A model generated the notes under the pieces. That model was not told where the DNA came from and ran no database searches. It saw nothing but the letters and a program-made list of their open reading frames with translations. Of a DNA stretch of 64,000 nt, positions 11,603 to 25,340 are shown in pieces. A program made the translations under genes and the position numbers. Position 1 is the first letter of the stretch. Every line of letters begins with the position of its first letter. The stretch comes from Jacaranda mimosifolia (lineage: Eukaryota; Streptophyta; Magnoliopsida; Lamiales; Bignoniaceae), in contig CM032123.1 in NCBI GenBank assembly GCA_018894105.1, positions 28,187,744 through 28,251,743 of the forward strand, read 5' to 3'.

Positions 11603-14600
11603 TTATTCAAGAATCCAAGTGGAATTGCAATATCTTGCAACATAATTTAATATGTGGACTAAAACACCTGTATTTGGGACCATGCAGATTCAGCCCAAAA
11701 CCCTAACCACTTCATTCGGCTATGCATTGATTTTGACCATTTTGGTGGACTTTTTATTTTTTGAATAGAACAGTGTTTTTTTTATTCGAAATAAAAGAGT
11801 ACTATATTAAGGTATAATTGATTGTTTATGATAGTTACTAAGAATAACACTGTCACTTTTGCTATTTAAAATTATTTAGTCGTTAAAACGTGGATCAATA
11901 TCCCTTTCTGATCTCATTTAATTCTTATGCTATATTAAATTACCATTTAAATTTAAATTTTCGACCGATGAGAAGTGAAAACAATTATATATTATATTGA
12001 AAAGATTGATATTTTTCGTAGAGCTGTTAAAAGAAATTATGAATTAATTAACAAATAATATCCAAAGAAAAAAGAAAACAGGAAATACATGGGGAACCTT
12101 TTCAATTTTGTTGAAAGAAAACTATGATGGATGTCACAACCTTCTTCATCCATTATGGCTTACATGGGAGGGCCCATTTTTGGTTTGGTTGTGTTGACAA
12201 CTTCACCACCTTTATCCACTATAAATATTTGCAACACACAAATTATTATGAAATATTTACTTACTCTATTTAATATTCTATTTCTAACGAAAATGTTTTA
12301 TATAAATAAAAAAATGTATTACATTGTTAATTAACTAACTATTTAAGTGCATTAATTAACTAACTATTTAAGTGCATCTTGATAAAAAAAAAATAATAAA
12401 AAAGAACTATTTAAGTGCATGAATTCTATATATATTATTAAAATACCAAAATCATAACTATATTTTTGCATGGTTAATTTAATCTATACCCATACTATAG
12501 ACAAAGAAAAGCCTTTTTATACTCACAAATGTCGATTTTCACACTGACATTATATAAATTTTGATATATCCATTATACTCTTAAAACTATTTATTCCTTT
12601 TTTCTTTTTAACTTCTCTACTTTCTTTTATTCTCCTACACAATTCATAAATGGACCATATGTTGTTTTTAACATCAAACCTACAAAATCGATTACAATAT
12701 TAAGTATTTATTATTTATTAATATAATTAAAATTAATATTATAATAATTTAATTTTATGCACATAAAGACAACATGCTATGATAACTAGTTATACATAAA
12801 TGGTGCGATGAGCTTAATTCAGATGCTTGTCTTGACTTTTTCTTTAGTAATTCTCTTATGCCCTGTTTTAGCATGATTTCATTCTCTCTTCTGGGGTAGC
12901 AAGATTAAAGTGTCAATTTTTATTTTTTTCCACGTTTTAAAACAAATAATCATTATTAGAGATGGCTATTATTGGTAAAAAAGAATAATAATATAACAAA
13001 AAAAAAAAATTCAACAAATTTTATCTCCAAAATGGTTGGGAAAATTGGAAAGGGAAAATAGTGACCCGACCTTTGAATTGGGAACTGAATCGGTTCATTA
13101 GCGTTTTGAATTTTCTTTTTTAATTGGTATTTTATATTATATTTTATTTTAACACATTAAATGCATCCAATTCATGTTTAAATATACATTTAAAAAAGTA
13201 TTTCTTATATTTGATATTTATAAAATAAAAAATAAATTATTAATCAAAATTGAGAATATCAATTCCCTTTTGACTTTACTAACGCAAAAATGGTCTTCTC
13301 TTTAAGTCTTTTTAATCCCTCCCTTTTTTCCCCCAACAACTAGTTGGTTTGTAGTATTTAACACCAACAAAACGCATCTATTAGCAATTTGGCTATTTCA
13401 ATTTTAACAAGTTTAATTGTTCACATCCCTTTCTTAATTATAGAGCTTACATTTATTATTATTATTATTATTTTTTTTTTTTTTTTTGAGTTGATATGAT
13501 ACTTTAAAAAAAATAATGAATGAAGTATGGTTGGGTTGCATGTATGATTTTGGCGTTATTTTATCTTTTTAGTATAAACTTTAGGATATTATTCTACTCA
13601 TTGCAAGCGCCCAGTGATTACACACTATAGATATATTATTTGTAGTATTTAGTTAATTAATATTAATTGCGAAATATTATAATTGGTGGTATGGTTAATT
13701 CACAAATTTATTTGGAGTCAGTATAAATGAAAATCATAATATAGTGAACAACTACTTACATATCATCAATGTTTACTAAAACCACACAAAAGATATGATA
13801 GGAAATGAATTGCATAATTATAATCTTAGGTGTATAAAATTCTCAAGCAAGGTTTGGATATTTTTTGGGAGAATCTTTTCATTCGCTTAAAATGAAACCA
13901 TATCATATAATTCAAATTTTTTTCCAAATATATAATTAATTTTTTTTAATATTTTCTAATCACTACACCAATCAAATTATATATATATATATATTTCAAA
14001 ATCCTCTATTGTACCACTATAAAAATAATATATAATGATATAAAATTTGAAGTGACACTATTAATGAAACAAAAACTTATATAAAAAGAATTTACATAGA
14101 AATTGTCTTTCTCCTAAAATAAAATGAAACACAACTTTATTATCAATATATTCTCCAATCTCATTGTCGAAATATATTCTTTCAAAATATGTGTTCTCAA
14201 ACCCCCCCCCCCCCCTAACAACAGAATCTCAACTCATTCTAATTCAATATAAAGTCTTGGCTTTACTTAAATGTTTTTAATATTTCAATATTTCTAAATG
14301 AGTCGAAAACAAAGAAAAGAATTTGGAAATTAAGGGTAAAGGAGGAGAGAAATAAGTGGGGTGATAAATTATCATGAGCTTGATTGATGGAGCGAAGCCA
14401 TACATAAATTTTAAAACTTAAAAAGGACATTTAAAAATCCATGTCCAAGTTTCAAAAGATTTCAAAGAACTGAAAAAAATGCAAAAAAAAATATATATAT
14501 ATATATATATATTATCTTCGGATAGTAATTAAAAAAATAGGGCTGACTGATACTTAACTATATATGATAGCCCTTATATAAGTCAAAAATGACTTTGGCC

Positions 14601-14874
14601 AACTCAAGAAATTACAAGACTTGGTTAAGAATATTATAACATAAAGAGTCACATGGTAGGAGAATAGACCTAAAAGACAAATTTGAAGAGAAAAAAATAA
14701 AAAAGAAAAAAGAAAAAAAGAAAATCATAAAAATAGAGCAAATAAAAGAATGCATTAAAAATAAATAAATTCAAGATAATTATTGTGATATATTTTAAAT
14801 AAGTGACAATTGCATGCTAAGTTATATCTTAATATTATATGGTTAAATAAACCCAAGTTAAAAAGATTATTGGA
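11603..14874. other. AT-rich spacer with simple repeats
   Basis: No gene was recognised. The 67-aa frame near 12131 has no motif. Visible simple repeats are poly-T with ATT near 13453-13488, (TA)n near 13980, a run of 14 C at 14202-14215, and (AT)n near 14490-14512. The C-run interrupts otherwise AT-rich sequence and may be hard to sequence accurately. Confidence 0.6.
12327..12420. repeat. 25-bp tandem duplication plus partial third copy
   Basis: The 25-bp unit containing AACTAACTATTTAAGTGCA occurs twice back to back (12327-12351 and 12352-12376). A 16-bp third copy ends at 12420 after an A-rich gap. Confidence 0.85.
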
Positions 14875-16785
14875 CAACACCTAAGTCGAGGCGCCACTTA
14901 TTTCAATCTTAAATTGAATCCAAAATACAAATTAAAAGACCCATAATCAAACATTTCAAACTTATCAGAAATAGCAACGGATTCCCACTTAAACAAATCT
15001 TACATAAACCCGTAACAGACAACACATATACTAAACACATGCCACCAAATCTCAAATTCAATTTATCAGAAGCAGCGAAAATTTCAAACTTAATTGACTC
15101 GTCAAATCATTAAGAAAATACCATGATTCACCTTCTTATATCTAGCCACATTTACATGCCTTAAGTTATCAGCATCAACATGGCATTATCACAATGTCTC
15201 AAGTACAAGCTAAATATTCATATGATTCCATATACATACATTCAAACACCTGTTCTATTACAAGAAATAATTTTCCTCCAGTTCAGACTAGAAATCCGCA
15301 TCCATCACTTATCATTGTATGAGAAAATTAAAGTAATACAAGGGGGTAAGTCCAAAGACTTAGTGAGGGATAATCGTAAGCAATTACAGGCAGAGTACAA
15401 TCAGGAAAAAAAAAAAGATCAAACTACAGGCGGACCGGATACAAACAGACAAACACATTAGATTAGGCAATCAGAATACAATCGGGCAAAATAGACATTT
15501 TCGAATTCCAAGATTATTAGAAGTAACTAGCTCAGTATAGTTGTGGCTATCGGCTCGAATGGCCCGGGATCGTCTCAATCGGATCAGTTCGGGAGGAATG
15601 GTCCATCTCAATCGAATTAATTCGAGAGAAAATACAGACGGCTCATCCGGCCTGGACAACGGCCTAATCTAGACCAAGAAACTTTCGCAACCATGTTGCT
15701 CCATGATCGAAATATAAGCAATCAGAATATAGTCAGAAAACAAAACAGAACATGTTGATCAGATTTCCTTATCTCACTAGTTTTGGGCTTACGGCTTATC
15801 CCTGGTACACAGCTAGGATTAACATCACATTACTTAATCAGAATTCAAGGCTTACAGCTTATCCCATGCTCACACAGCAGGGATTAACGTCCCAACATAA
15901 CAGTACAGACAGATAACATATAGTCAAATAACTGATCGAATAGATAACAGTACAGACAGTTCAGAATAGTATAAAAATGCCGACAAAGCAACATATAACA
16001 GATCAAAATGAAATAGATAAGCCAACATGGCCAATTGAAAGCTGTAATGAATAACAGATGTGCCGACAAGGCAAAAGATAACAAAACAGGACGGAACAGA
16101 TAACAGAGTAGTATAGATAACATATAGGACTTCTAAGCACCAGAACAGACAGGATTTGGAATCAGTAACAGACAATAGCCCACACAAGGGTGTACAATGC
16201 AGATAATAGATATCAATCAAGATTTCAACAAACCAGAATATGAATCAGGAACAGAAACCCTCACAGAGGTCATTCCACAAGAATCGCTAGAGTATTCAAG
16301 GCCAAAGTGGCAGACCGTCACCTTTGTAGTTCTCAGCTATAGCAACCATAGTCAGCAATCCTACTAGTCGGCAAGACCCACTTTGTCGCCACCTAAACAA
16401 AAAGGTATTTACCATTACAATCCTCATTTGATTCTTAATCTGCATAATTAACAATTAACAGTCCCCAAAACCTCTAATTAACCAACTAATATAGTAATTA
16501 TGATTCGATCAAATCTATCGGTACGAGATATGCTAATTAAGACGATTACTACAGAAATAATTACGAAATTATTTTGATTCTAATAATAGAATGAATTCTA
16601 GTCCTTGATTCATGATCCTAATACATCGTCCCAAATTAACAACAACAGTCCATTTAACAAGATTATCCTCAATGTCAATACTTAGGTCCTAAAAATATAT
16701 AAAATCCTCAAGTTAGGGTTTAATCCTTTAATAAACTTTAATTAATCCAAGTTACCACATAGTACTATATATTCGGGCCCACTGT

Positions 16786-16816
<31 letters not shown>

Positions 16817-17881
16817 TATATATCCAAGATGAGGTACATGTCCAACTTCATATATCACATCCTCAATTGACATATTATAAGATTTGTAGGAGAAATAGTA
16901 CAATATGCATGTATATATACATATATAATGTAAAAGCATTCCCAACTTTCAACACAAGATGCGATTATGGAGTTTTCAAAATCACAAACCAAGCACACAA
17001 GTGCGATTGTCGCGTCGAGAAAGCAAAACTGTCTCTCTGTAGCCACCGTTGGAAAACTCAATGCTGCCACCTGAAGATACCTCGCTCTGAGAACTATCCA
17101 ACACTCAGCTTAGTTTTTTGTTTATCTGCCGGAAAAGGTCTCAAACGTCGCCTCAAAGACTCAAAATCACCTTGCTACGCTATGAGGTTTCCGCCCATTT
17201 TTGCCTTCGCTGCCCGTAGATTGGTCATGTAGTGGCACTACCTTGTTCCTCCAGCTATGGGCTTTTAGAAAAGCTACCCAGAAACTTGGTTGGCCGTCGC
17301 TCTGCCGGCGTGCCCCATGTGCGTCGGAAGTAGGTTTTCTCGAGCTCTCGATTCTGGTGGTCTGTTGCCTAGAACACCGCGCACGAGGTGCTAGAAGAAA
17401 GTTGGTGAAGTGGGGAAAAGGGTAAATGGAGGGGTTTGGAGAGTAGTTCGCCGGAGAATAAAATCGCCCATGGAGGGGGGTGAGGTTGCTGGGAAGAAGA
17501 ATGAAGAAATAGGGGTCCAAATGCAAAAATGCCATTTTTATAAAACTGATTTTTGTGAATTTCATATTTGACCCCAATATTTCTATTCAGCCTTCAATCA
17601 AGTCCTTCAAGATTTGCTCAAACTTCAATTCGGTCCCTAACCTTCTAAGTTCCTAAGATTTACCCATTTGACCTAAACTAATTACATGCAAACCCACAAA
17701 ATTCTCAAAGTTAGTCCAATTAGGTTTTCTCAAATTTTGGATTGACCCCAAAACTTCCAAAATTTTTGCAATTAAGTTCTTTTTATCTATTTTTTGAGCC
17801 CTAAAATCGGACCAATCAAAATCTTGATTTTCTCAATTCCTTTTTTTTTTTTTCAAAATTCTAAATTTTAGGGGTATTACA
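14875..17881 (-). repeat. Diverged solo LTR of the gypsy-type family
   Basis: It resembles the LTRs at 1-3221 and 5802-8717 in order: AACACCTAAGTCGAGGCGCC at the left, GCCGACAAGGC motifs near 16060, AGGGTGTACA blocks, a GC-rich 17000-17480 patch, TTAGTCCAATTAGG, and GGGGTATTACA at the right. No second copy or internal region lies on either side, so it is best read as a solo LTR. The left edge is uncertain by about 40 bp and no target duplication was found. Small ORFs near 17167-17577 are LTR sequence, not a gene. Confidence 0.72.
16785..16812. repeat. (CA)n microsatellite
   Basis: A run of CA dinucleotides inside the diverged solo LTR, followed by CATA repeats. Confidence 0.9.
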
Positions 17882-17929
17882 ATTCTTTTCAATTGATTTT
17901 GAAAATTGTTCAATAATTCAATTATTTTT

Positions 17930-18167
17930 TATTAGAATAAAAAGGTTGCATGTGAATAAGTTAGTTAATTACCATTTTTAGTTGTCAGGTTAGTTAGGGT
18001 TTTAACTGTAATTAGTTGTAATTAATATTGTAGTTAGTATTAGTTTTTTTTTTCCTCTCCTACGTATACATGTAACCTTTTTTAGCAAATGTAATGCAAA
18101 GTTTCTCCTTCCTGAAGCTCAGCCTGATTTGCATGGTTGCCATTCTTTTCTTCTCTATTGTTTAATA
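17930..18167 (+). repeat. 5' LTR of copia A
   Basis: This 238-bp copy starts TATTAGAATA and ends TTGTTTAATA, so the usual TG...CA termini have become TA...TA in both LTRs. It matches 43728-43960 through blocks such as AACTGTAATTAGTTG, TGTAACCTTTTTT and CTATTGTTTAATA. Confidence 0.9.
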
Positions 18168-18181
18168 TGGTATCGAAAGTC
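18168..18181 (+). other. Primer binding site of copia A
   Basis: TGGTATCGAAAGTC directly follows the LTR. The first seven bases match the plant initiator tRNA-Met PBS and the rest has decayed. Confidence 0.75.
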
Positions 18182-18308
18182 ATCTCCTACATAATCTTTG
18201 TATAAACCCTTTCTCTATTCTCCTCCACCTTTCTTCATTTCTGCATAGTGTAGAATCTTCTTACCTTCTCTCATAGAGACTCATCGATCATTCACATCTA
18301 CCAATTCC

Positions 18309-19038
18309 AATAGCCAGCCCGCCATTGAAGAACCTCAAGCCCCTTCTATCTCCATCATTCAGATAACCCATGCCACTCTAGCATCTCAACCTATAACTAG
18401 AGAAAATATGAAGCTTGGAGTTGAGTAATGACTATTACTTTATCAATGAAGAAAAAGTTAGGATTCATAGATGGATATATTACTAAACCATCTGCAAAAG
18501 ATCTAGCTCTCGTCAATGTATGGACAAGGAAAAATAATGTTGTGATTTCATGGATCCTCAATTCTATTTCCAAGGACATATCTGCAAGTGTCATCTTTTA
18601 AGAAATAGCTCATGAAATCTGGATTGATCTAAGGGATAGATTCTAGCAAACAAGTGAACCTCGCATCTTCTAACAACATAAAGAATTGATCAGTCTACAA
18701 TAGGGTACAAGTTCAATTAGTGTGTATTTCACAAAACTTAAAGCTCTGTGGGAAGAATTAAGCAAGTTTTGCCCTATCTATACCTGTGGCTACTGCACTT
18801 GTGGTTGAATGAAGGAGATGTCAGACCACTACCATCGTGAATATGTTATGATGTTCTTGATGGGATTACATGAGTCCTTTGCTCAAATCTACAGTCCAAT
18901 CTTGTTGCCTGATCCTCTTCCTCCTATCAGTAGGATCTTCTTCACCTCGCTCAGGAATAACAACAGAGAGGCCTCACTAATACTCCTCATGTTGAATTAA
19001 ACAACATTGCATTCTTAATTAAGTTTAATGGCTCCAAT
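18309..19038 (+). pseudogene. Copia A gag, N-terminal part
   Basis: The reading contains KKLGFIDGYITKPS, WTRKNNVVISWILNSISKDI, EIWIDLRDRF, YFTKLKALWEEL and YVMMFLMGLHESFAQIYSP in order. These are the hallmarks of the plant copia gag (UBN2-type) domain. At least five in-frame stops and one frameshift occur. The final segment runs into copia B at 19038. The rest of gag, with its zinc knuckle, resumes in frame at 29181. Confidence 0.88.
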
Positions 19039-20174
19039 TGTTTTGAATACACATATTATAAACCATAGATTGTAACGAAATTAGAGATCAGTTTATAATT
19101 ATATGGTAGTGTTTGTAAAACTAATATTATAAATATATTAGAAAACAACAAACAACAGTACAGATATTCTAATTATTCAATTGCAGTCCAGTTTAAAACA
19201 ACATAAACCAACAGCAAACAACCAATTTGGAATAACAATAGAAATACAAAAATCAATATCATAAATTGTGAACTTATCTCAAAGTTTTGTATGGTAGCAG
19301 AACTTAGACTGAATCACCAAAATATGGTTTGCCTTGAAGAAATTATCACCCTTACTAGTGCAAAGGGTGAAAAGAAACTTCTTTCAGGATAGAACAGTCC
19401 AAAAGCCTTTTGGTGCACTCCAGAAAGCTTCACCTTGACCACCATTCAATTGTTAGAAAATTGACAAGCAATACTATAGTGTGAGAAAGATAGATATCAA
19501 AGGGAGAGAAGAGATTTTCTTGATGTGTGTTTTTCTGTCTGCAGTAGCAGGCTTATATAGGCAAGTGATAGGAGCCAGAAGTTTGTACAGGTTCATTCCG
19601 GTCTAGAGTCATTTTGGAATAGATGTATAAACATGTCCAGATTCATTCTGGACTAGATACGATGAACCAGTAACTTTGGAAACATTTCTGGCAGTTTTTG
19701 TAACTGTAGAGACAGTACTGCAGCCTTTTAACCTTTTGAATTTTAAAATTTAATTTTTAAAATTTAAATTCCAAATAAAATTAAATTTTTTAGCAAAATG
19801 ATTAACCCAATGCCCATCGCCGTCGCCGTTGCCCGAGCTGGGACTGGTGGCGGCGCCCTGGTGTGGGCACACCCTCATGAATTCCTTAATTGATACTTTA
19901 CCAAGCATCAATAGTTGAACCATATATAAGGTACATTCCCATTGGAAAAACTTCCAATGTGGGATAAGTGGTCTTGTATCAGATAAAGAGTCTTTTATAC
20001 TCCCACGTATTCCCTCATAATTAGTCTCAAATCTAATTCATAATATTTTGCCCTTTTGTTTCCCTCTTTATATTTACACAACACCTATGGATTATAACTA
20101 AATTGGCATCCATTCATAAGTTTTTATCACTTCTTAAACATATACTTAGACACAAATCCCAATTGATTTGTGCA
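19039..20174 (-). repeat. 3' LTR of copia B
   Basis: This 1136-bp copy starts TGTTTTGAATACACATATT and ends GATTTGTGCA on the plus strand, giving TG...CA termini. It matches 28077-29175 throughout, including a GC-rich patch near 19810-19870 (right copy near 28780-28850). Confidence 0.88.
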
Positions 20175-20713
20175 CAAATCCATAGTATTGGACTATCAGG
20201 ATTATCATAACTTGCGTTTAGTAATGGTACCTTCCGGTTTGAACCACCACCTAAGTTATCCAACTTATGCCACCACAGGGATAACTGGATCAAAACCTTG
20301 AAGTTGGCCCTTGGATGTGGTGGCGTCTATTGGTAACAACAAGGTACATGGCAATGTAGTGATCTTTAGGTTTGACATATTACGATCATGTGTCCCAATC
20401 TTGCATCATGAATGTCTTTGAGGAATAACTTTTTTCTTGTATTCGTGGCCAAACAAATTCATTCACTTAGTTGGGCATCTCCAGGAATGCATTGCTTGCA
20501 TATCGTCAATATGACTTGACCCCATTCAGAGTTTGAACTCTTACTTTCCTGGCAGTAAACAGTACCTTCCAAGTATGCTAGGGAACAGACTCATATACTA
20601 AAGTATTAGTCAAGTTTAGGGGCACTTTAACACACTCAGCAACTTGTTTATACCACGTTGAACCTTCCTTATGGGATCTCCACTTGGAAGGTTGGGTTGC
20701 TACTGTAGGTGTG
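20175..20713. other. 3' non-coding internal region of copia B
   Basis: This lies between the end of RNase H and the 3' LTR on the minus strand. It has no coding pattern. The polypurine tract is weak or eroded. Confidence 0.6.
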
Positions 20714-23010
20714 TCACTTATGGGTTTTCAATCCCATCCCCAGCCTAGATTTTTGGACTAAGGACACCTCAAGTCCTTTGGTCAAAGGATCAACCATGTC
20801 ATTTTTGGATCCAACAAAATCAATGGCCACAACCTTATCAGACACAAGCTCCCTTATAAACTTTAGTCTAACTTGGACATGTCTCTTGGTCTTTTGATTA
20901 TACTTTGTACTTCTGATCTTTGCAATTATGGTTTGACTATCACAATGCACTGTGATTGCAGAAAGAGGTTTACTAACCATTGGTAATTGGACCATCAGCC
21001 CATGTAGCCACTCAACCTCCATTCTAGTTGTGTCCAAAGCATATAACTCTACCTCACCTCAAATACAAACTGAGTTACCAAAGTCTGTTTAGTAGACTTC
21101 CTAGAGACAATGCCTCCACCTAAGGTAAATACATGCCCTATACACCTATTACTACTAGAGTTTTTGGCTATCCAGCTAGTATAACTATATCCCTCAAGTA
21201 CTACAGGGAATCTAACATAATGCAGAGCTAGTGATGTCATGCCCTTAATATACCGAAGTACCCTATCCAAATCCTCCCTATGGGTTCTATTGGGACAACT
21301 TGTATATCTCACCAGCTTTAAAACTGCGAATGAGATATCCAGTCTTGAGCCATTTGCAAGCAAGCTCCGACTGATATGAGAATACCTCAATTGAGACATA
21401 GGAATACCACTTCCATTCTTGAAAAGAGCCACAGAATGATCATATGGTGTCTTAACGATTCTACAATCCTTATAGCCAAATTTCTTGATAATCTTCTCAA
21501 CATAATGAGATTGAGAAATAGCTATGCCCTCAGTTGACCGAATCAACTTGAGTCCAAGAATTACAGTAGCTACACCCATATCCTTCGTTTCAAACTTACT
21601 TTTCAAGTATGATTTGTTTCATTAATAATCTTAATGGTAGAACCAATCAATAAAATATCATCCACATATAAGCATAGTACAACACAATCATCCTCTTTAA
21701 CCTTACAGTAGACGCACTTATCATTATCATTTACACTGAAAGCAAATGACAAAATAGTTTTATCAAATTTTTAATGCTACTATTTAGGCACTTGTTTCAA
21801 TCCATAGAGGGATTTAATAAGCTTACAGATCTTTTGTGCTATAAGCACCTGGATTGTAGTCAACTGAGCAACCGGGGAATAGGTATCAAAGAAGTCTATT
21901 TCCTCTTTTTGTCTAAAGCATTTGGCAACCGATCTGGCCTTAAAATATCTATGGTTCTATCAAATTTAGGATTTTTTTTAAAGATCTATTTGCATCAATC
22001 GTAGTACACCCCGGAGGTAGATTGACTAATTCCTATGTCCTATTAGAGACTATGGAATCCATCTCACTTTTGATAGCTACCTTCCAACTTAGCTTCGAAT
22101 AAAGCCATAGGATCTTTGAAGTTTAGATGATCATCCTTGATATTGTAAGTGATGAAATCACTTCCAAAATCCTTGATGACCCCGGCTCTCTTACTCCATC
22201 TAGGTTCATCTGTTTCTTCAGCTCCAATGGATGCTTAATTAGAACTACTTGGATTAACCCCCATATTCGACATTGTTTCCACATTTTTAGGAATAGAAGT
22301 CAATATGAGAGCTAAATCTAAAGAAACATCCTGAGGTATTCCTGTTTTCATGGGAAACACGTCCTCAAAGAACGTGGCATCACGAAATTCCACTATTGTG
22401 TTAAGCCCTATGCCAGTCAGACTTAATTACCAAAAATCTCATGCATAGCTTGTTTCCATATAGCCTAAGAAGACCGCATCAACAGTTTTAGGACCAAGTT
22501 TTTTCCTTTTATGTTCGGGGACTAGAACTTTTACAAGACAGCCCTACACTCAGAAATACTTTAAGCTAGGTTTTCTACCTTTCCAGAATTCAAATGGAGT
22601 GCACTCTTTATGTTTCAGACGGACTCTATTCAGAATATGGCAAGCCGTATTCAAAGCCTCTCCCTACATATATTTAGGCAGTTTGAAATTCAAAAGTAGG
22701 CTGTTGATCATGTCTTTAAAGGATCTATTCTTTCTTTATGTTACCCCATTAGATGAGAGAGAGTAAGGAGTAGTCTCTTCATGAATAACACCAAAGTTCC
22801 GACAATATTCATCGAAATGATTCGACTCATACTCTTCACCCCTATTTGATCTTAACCTTTTAAGTTTCTTACCAGTTTGATTATCAGCTTCGTTTTTGAA
22901 AATAAGAAAATTTTCAAGTGCCTTATCCTTATGTTTTAACAAATAAAAATAAAAGTATCATCTATTAAGGTAATAAAGTATCTTTTCTAATCTTTTGTTA
23001 AGATCCCATT
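20714..23010 (-). pseudogene. Copia B pol, distal part: integrase end, RT and RNase H
   Basis: Reading leftward from 22942 there is an integrase core end (LKRLRSNRGEEYESNHFDEY, then PYSLSSNGVT), then the linker with FRDATFFEDVFP at about 22350. RT follows with an intact catalytic YVDD at 21657-21668, and the RT thumb and connection (FETKDMGVATVILGLKL, YSHISRSLLANGSRLDI) at 21049-21606. RNase H is at 20714-21037, containing HCDSQTIIAK and KNDMVDPLTKGL and ending in the MGLK tail typical of Tork/TNT1 elements. One base is gained or lost near 21045 between RT and RNase H, and other breaks occur upstream. The enzyme would copy element RNA into cDNA and insert it, but this copy cannot be translated whole. 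Confidence 0.9.
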
Positions 23011-23049
23011 TGTAACACCCTGCTCTTCTCATAAGTAATTCTCTTTTAA

Positions 23050-23053
<4 letters not shown>

Positions 23054-23091
<38 letters not shown>
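23054..23091. repeat. (CAT)n microsatellite
   Basis: About 12 consecutive ATC/CAT trinucleotides near the start of the solo LTR. Confidence 0.92.
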
Positions 23092-25340
23092 TACTTACTA
23101 TAGGAAATCAAATTTAAAATTCTATAGAGATAGATTATCTTATGAAATTAACTCTTTTGATTGAATTAATAGCATTGTAGATTAAATAAATTAATCAAAA
23201 AGATTGAGTTGAAATTCCCTATATACACACACACTATAAATTTAGCCATGCGCCATAAGTTATAAAGCACAAAACATATATACCTAAGGTACAAAAACAT
23301 CATTATATACATATTAGGTATATAATAAAAGTAAGATATAAAATAGAAATTTTATTTATTTCCTAGGGCCAATTCAAAATAAGACAAAAAATCAAGGACT
23401 AAATTACAATAAAAAGTCCAGGGTCAAATTAGAATAGAGTAGAAATACAAGGACCTCCCCTAAGAAAATAATAAAACTTGCACTTCTATAAATAGGGGCT
23501 TGCATTGCCATTTCACACAGCCAAACTTTCTTCTCTGTACACTGCCAAACTCAGCTGATAACATTCCCATTTCTTCATCAGCTGGCTTGCAAAAACCATA
23601 GCTAATCTTCCTTGACTCATGAAGGATCAAAATTCTCCATAAGTTTTCCCAAAATTTTCACTCCAAACTCTAGAAATGCTGCAAAAATCAAGATAAACTT
23701 CCCAGTAAAAAAAAAAAAAAAAAACTGCTACCAGGTTTCAATTTTCAAAAATAAAAAATCCACTTTCTAGCTATTTGATCATCCTTGCAAGACCACTTTA
23801 GGAGATCCCTTGATGTCTAGATTATGGTTATAGCATAGATTTCCAAAAACTTCACCTAGATCAACCTAAAACTCTGCCAAAATCAACACTGCTTCACACA
23901 GGCAGAAACTGTTAGAATCGAGGGCAGTCTTGTTTTGGCTATATCTAAAGAATTAGCCATTCAAATAAGGATGTTGAACCATGGTTGGAAATTTCTATGA
24001 ACTTAGATAAGATTAGGACTATAAATCTCAAAAATTGAAGTGTTATTTTGGTCGAAAAGGGGCAAGAATCACGACCTGCCACCAGGAATGTGATTGGGTC
24101 AAAAGTGCAGTTTAAACAAGAATTAGAGAAAACAACTCATTTGATTATGAAATTAGGGTCATAGTTAGAAAGTTCATTAATTTTATAGGTTATTCGAGGT
24201 AAATACCACCCTTAAAATACCTTAGATTTGGCAAAATTTTAGTTTTGGGGAAATTGTGCAGTTGACTATGTGATTCTGAAATAGGCAAGTGTTGTTGAGT
24301 AATTGTGAACATGTTATGATGATGCTAATTTGAATTTGTTTTGATAAATGTGATCAAATATGAATGTTTGGATCATGTTGTTTGAATTATGAGGTTGTGT
24401 TAGATTATTGGGGTTTGAATTTAATTGGATTTGGTGGAAATTATAAAATATGATTTAGATACAATGATTTTATGTAATTCTTGGAATAATGTGATAAGAA
24501 AAGTATTAAAATATATTCGATTCATTTGGGAATTAATCAATAGGAAAGAATACTCTTCGATATATATGTATATATATGCTCAATATATCAACAAGGATAG
24601 TCACTTGAATTATTAAATAATAACTAAATAGTTAAAATGGTATATGGTACTTTAAGTAGACAAATTTTTATTTTCATTCTCTCATAATATTATTACCAAA
24701 AGAACGATCAATAATAATGGAATCTTAAATTTAGGTAATTAAGCATACAAGTTTGTTGGATAATCTCGATCAGAGGAATCAGTGAGTTTTTTGTTCCTTT
24801 TAAATTTTTTTTCTGTTACTCGTAATTCTTTTTCCTGAAACATCTTGAATATTGATATGTAGGGCCTTCTATTATTTTGCAATATCTTTGCTAAAATCAT
24901 ATACCTATCTCATGTTTTCAGGAACACCTTTATCATTGATACATGAGGCCTTTTATTCCTTTCTAAATTTGATCTATTACTTGCTAATAACTACATCTTA
25001 AAATAATATAACCCTTTTGCACTTCCTGAAATGCCTCACTTATGATGACGATAATTATTTGATCTGGTTGGTAAGTTTGAGCCAGTTGAAATCCAAAAGT
25101 ATTCCTAATCAAAAAATTGGCATTAATGTTTATTTCATTTGTTTATTAATAATCAAAACTATGCTACTTAATTAAGAAAAGTAAGAACTCCATATACCGG
25201 ATATTTTCAAAACAATTCAAAATAGAAAAGATTGTTTAAAATTTTTTATGAAAAGGTCTCCCTACTCCAGATAAGTTATAACTTGAAAAAGATTCGTGTT
25301 TTCTAATTATTATAAATCTTCTTATCCTATTCGTTGAGTT

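Noticed and set aside
14202..14215. Run of 14 C as a possible G-quadruplex or regulatory site
   Set aside because: A plain homopolymer in AT-rich spacer with no gene nearby, and its length may be a sequencing artefact.
17167..17577. 136-aa minus-strand ORF
   Set aside because: It lies fully within the diverged solo LTR in its GC-rich patch. The same LTR region in other copies is not open.
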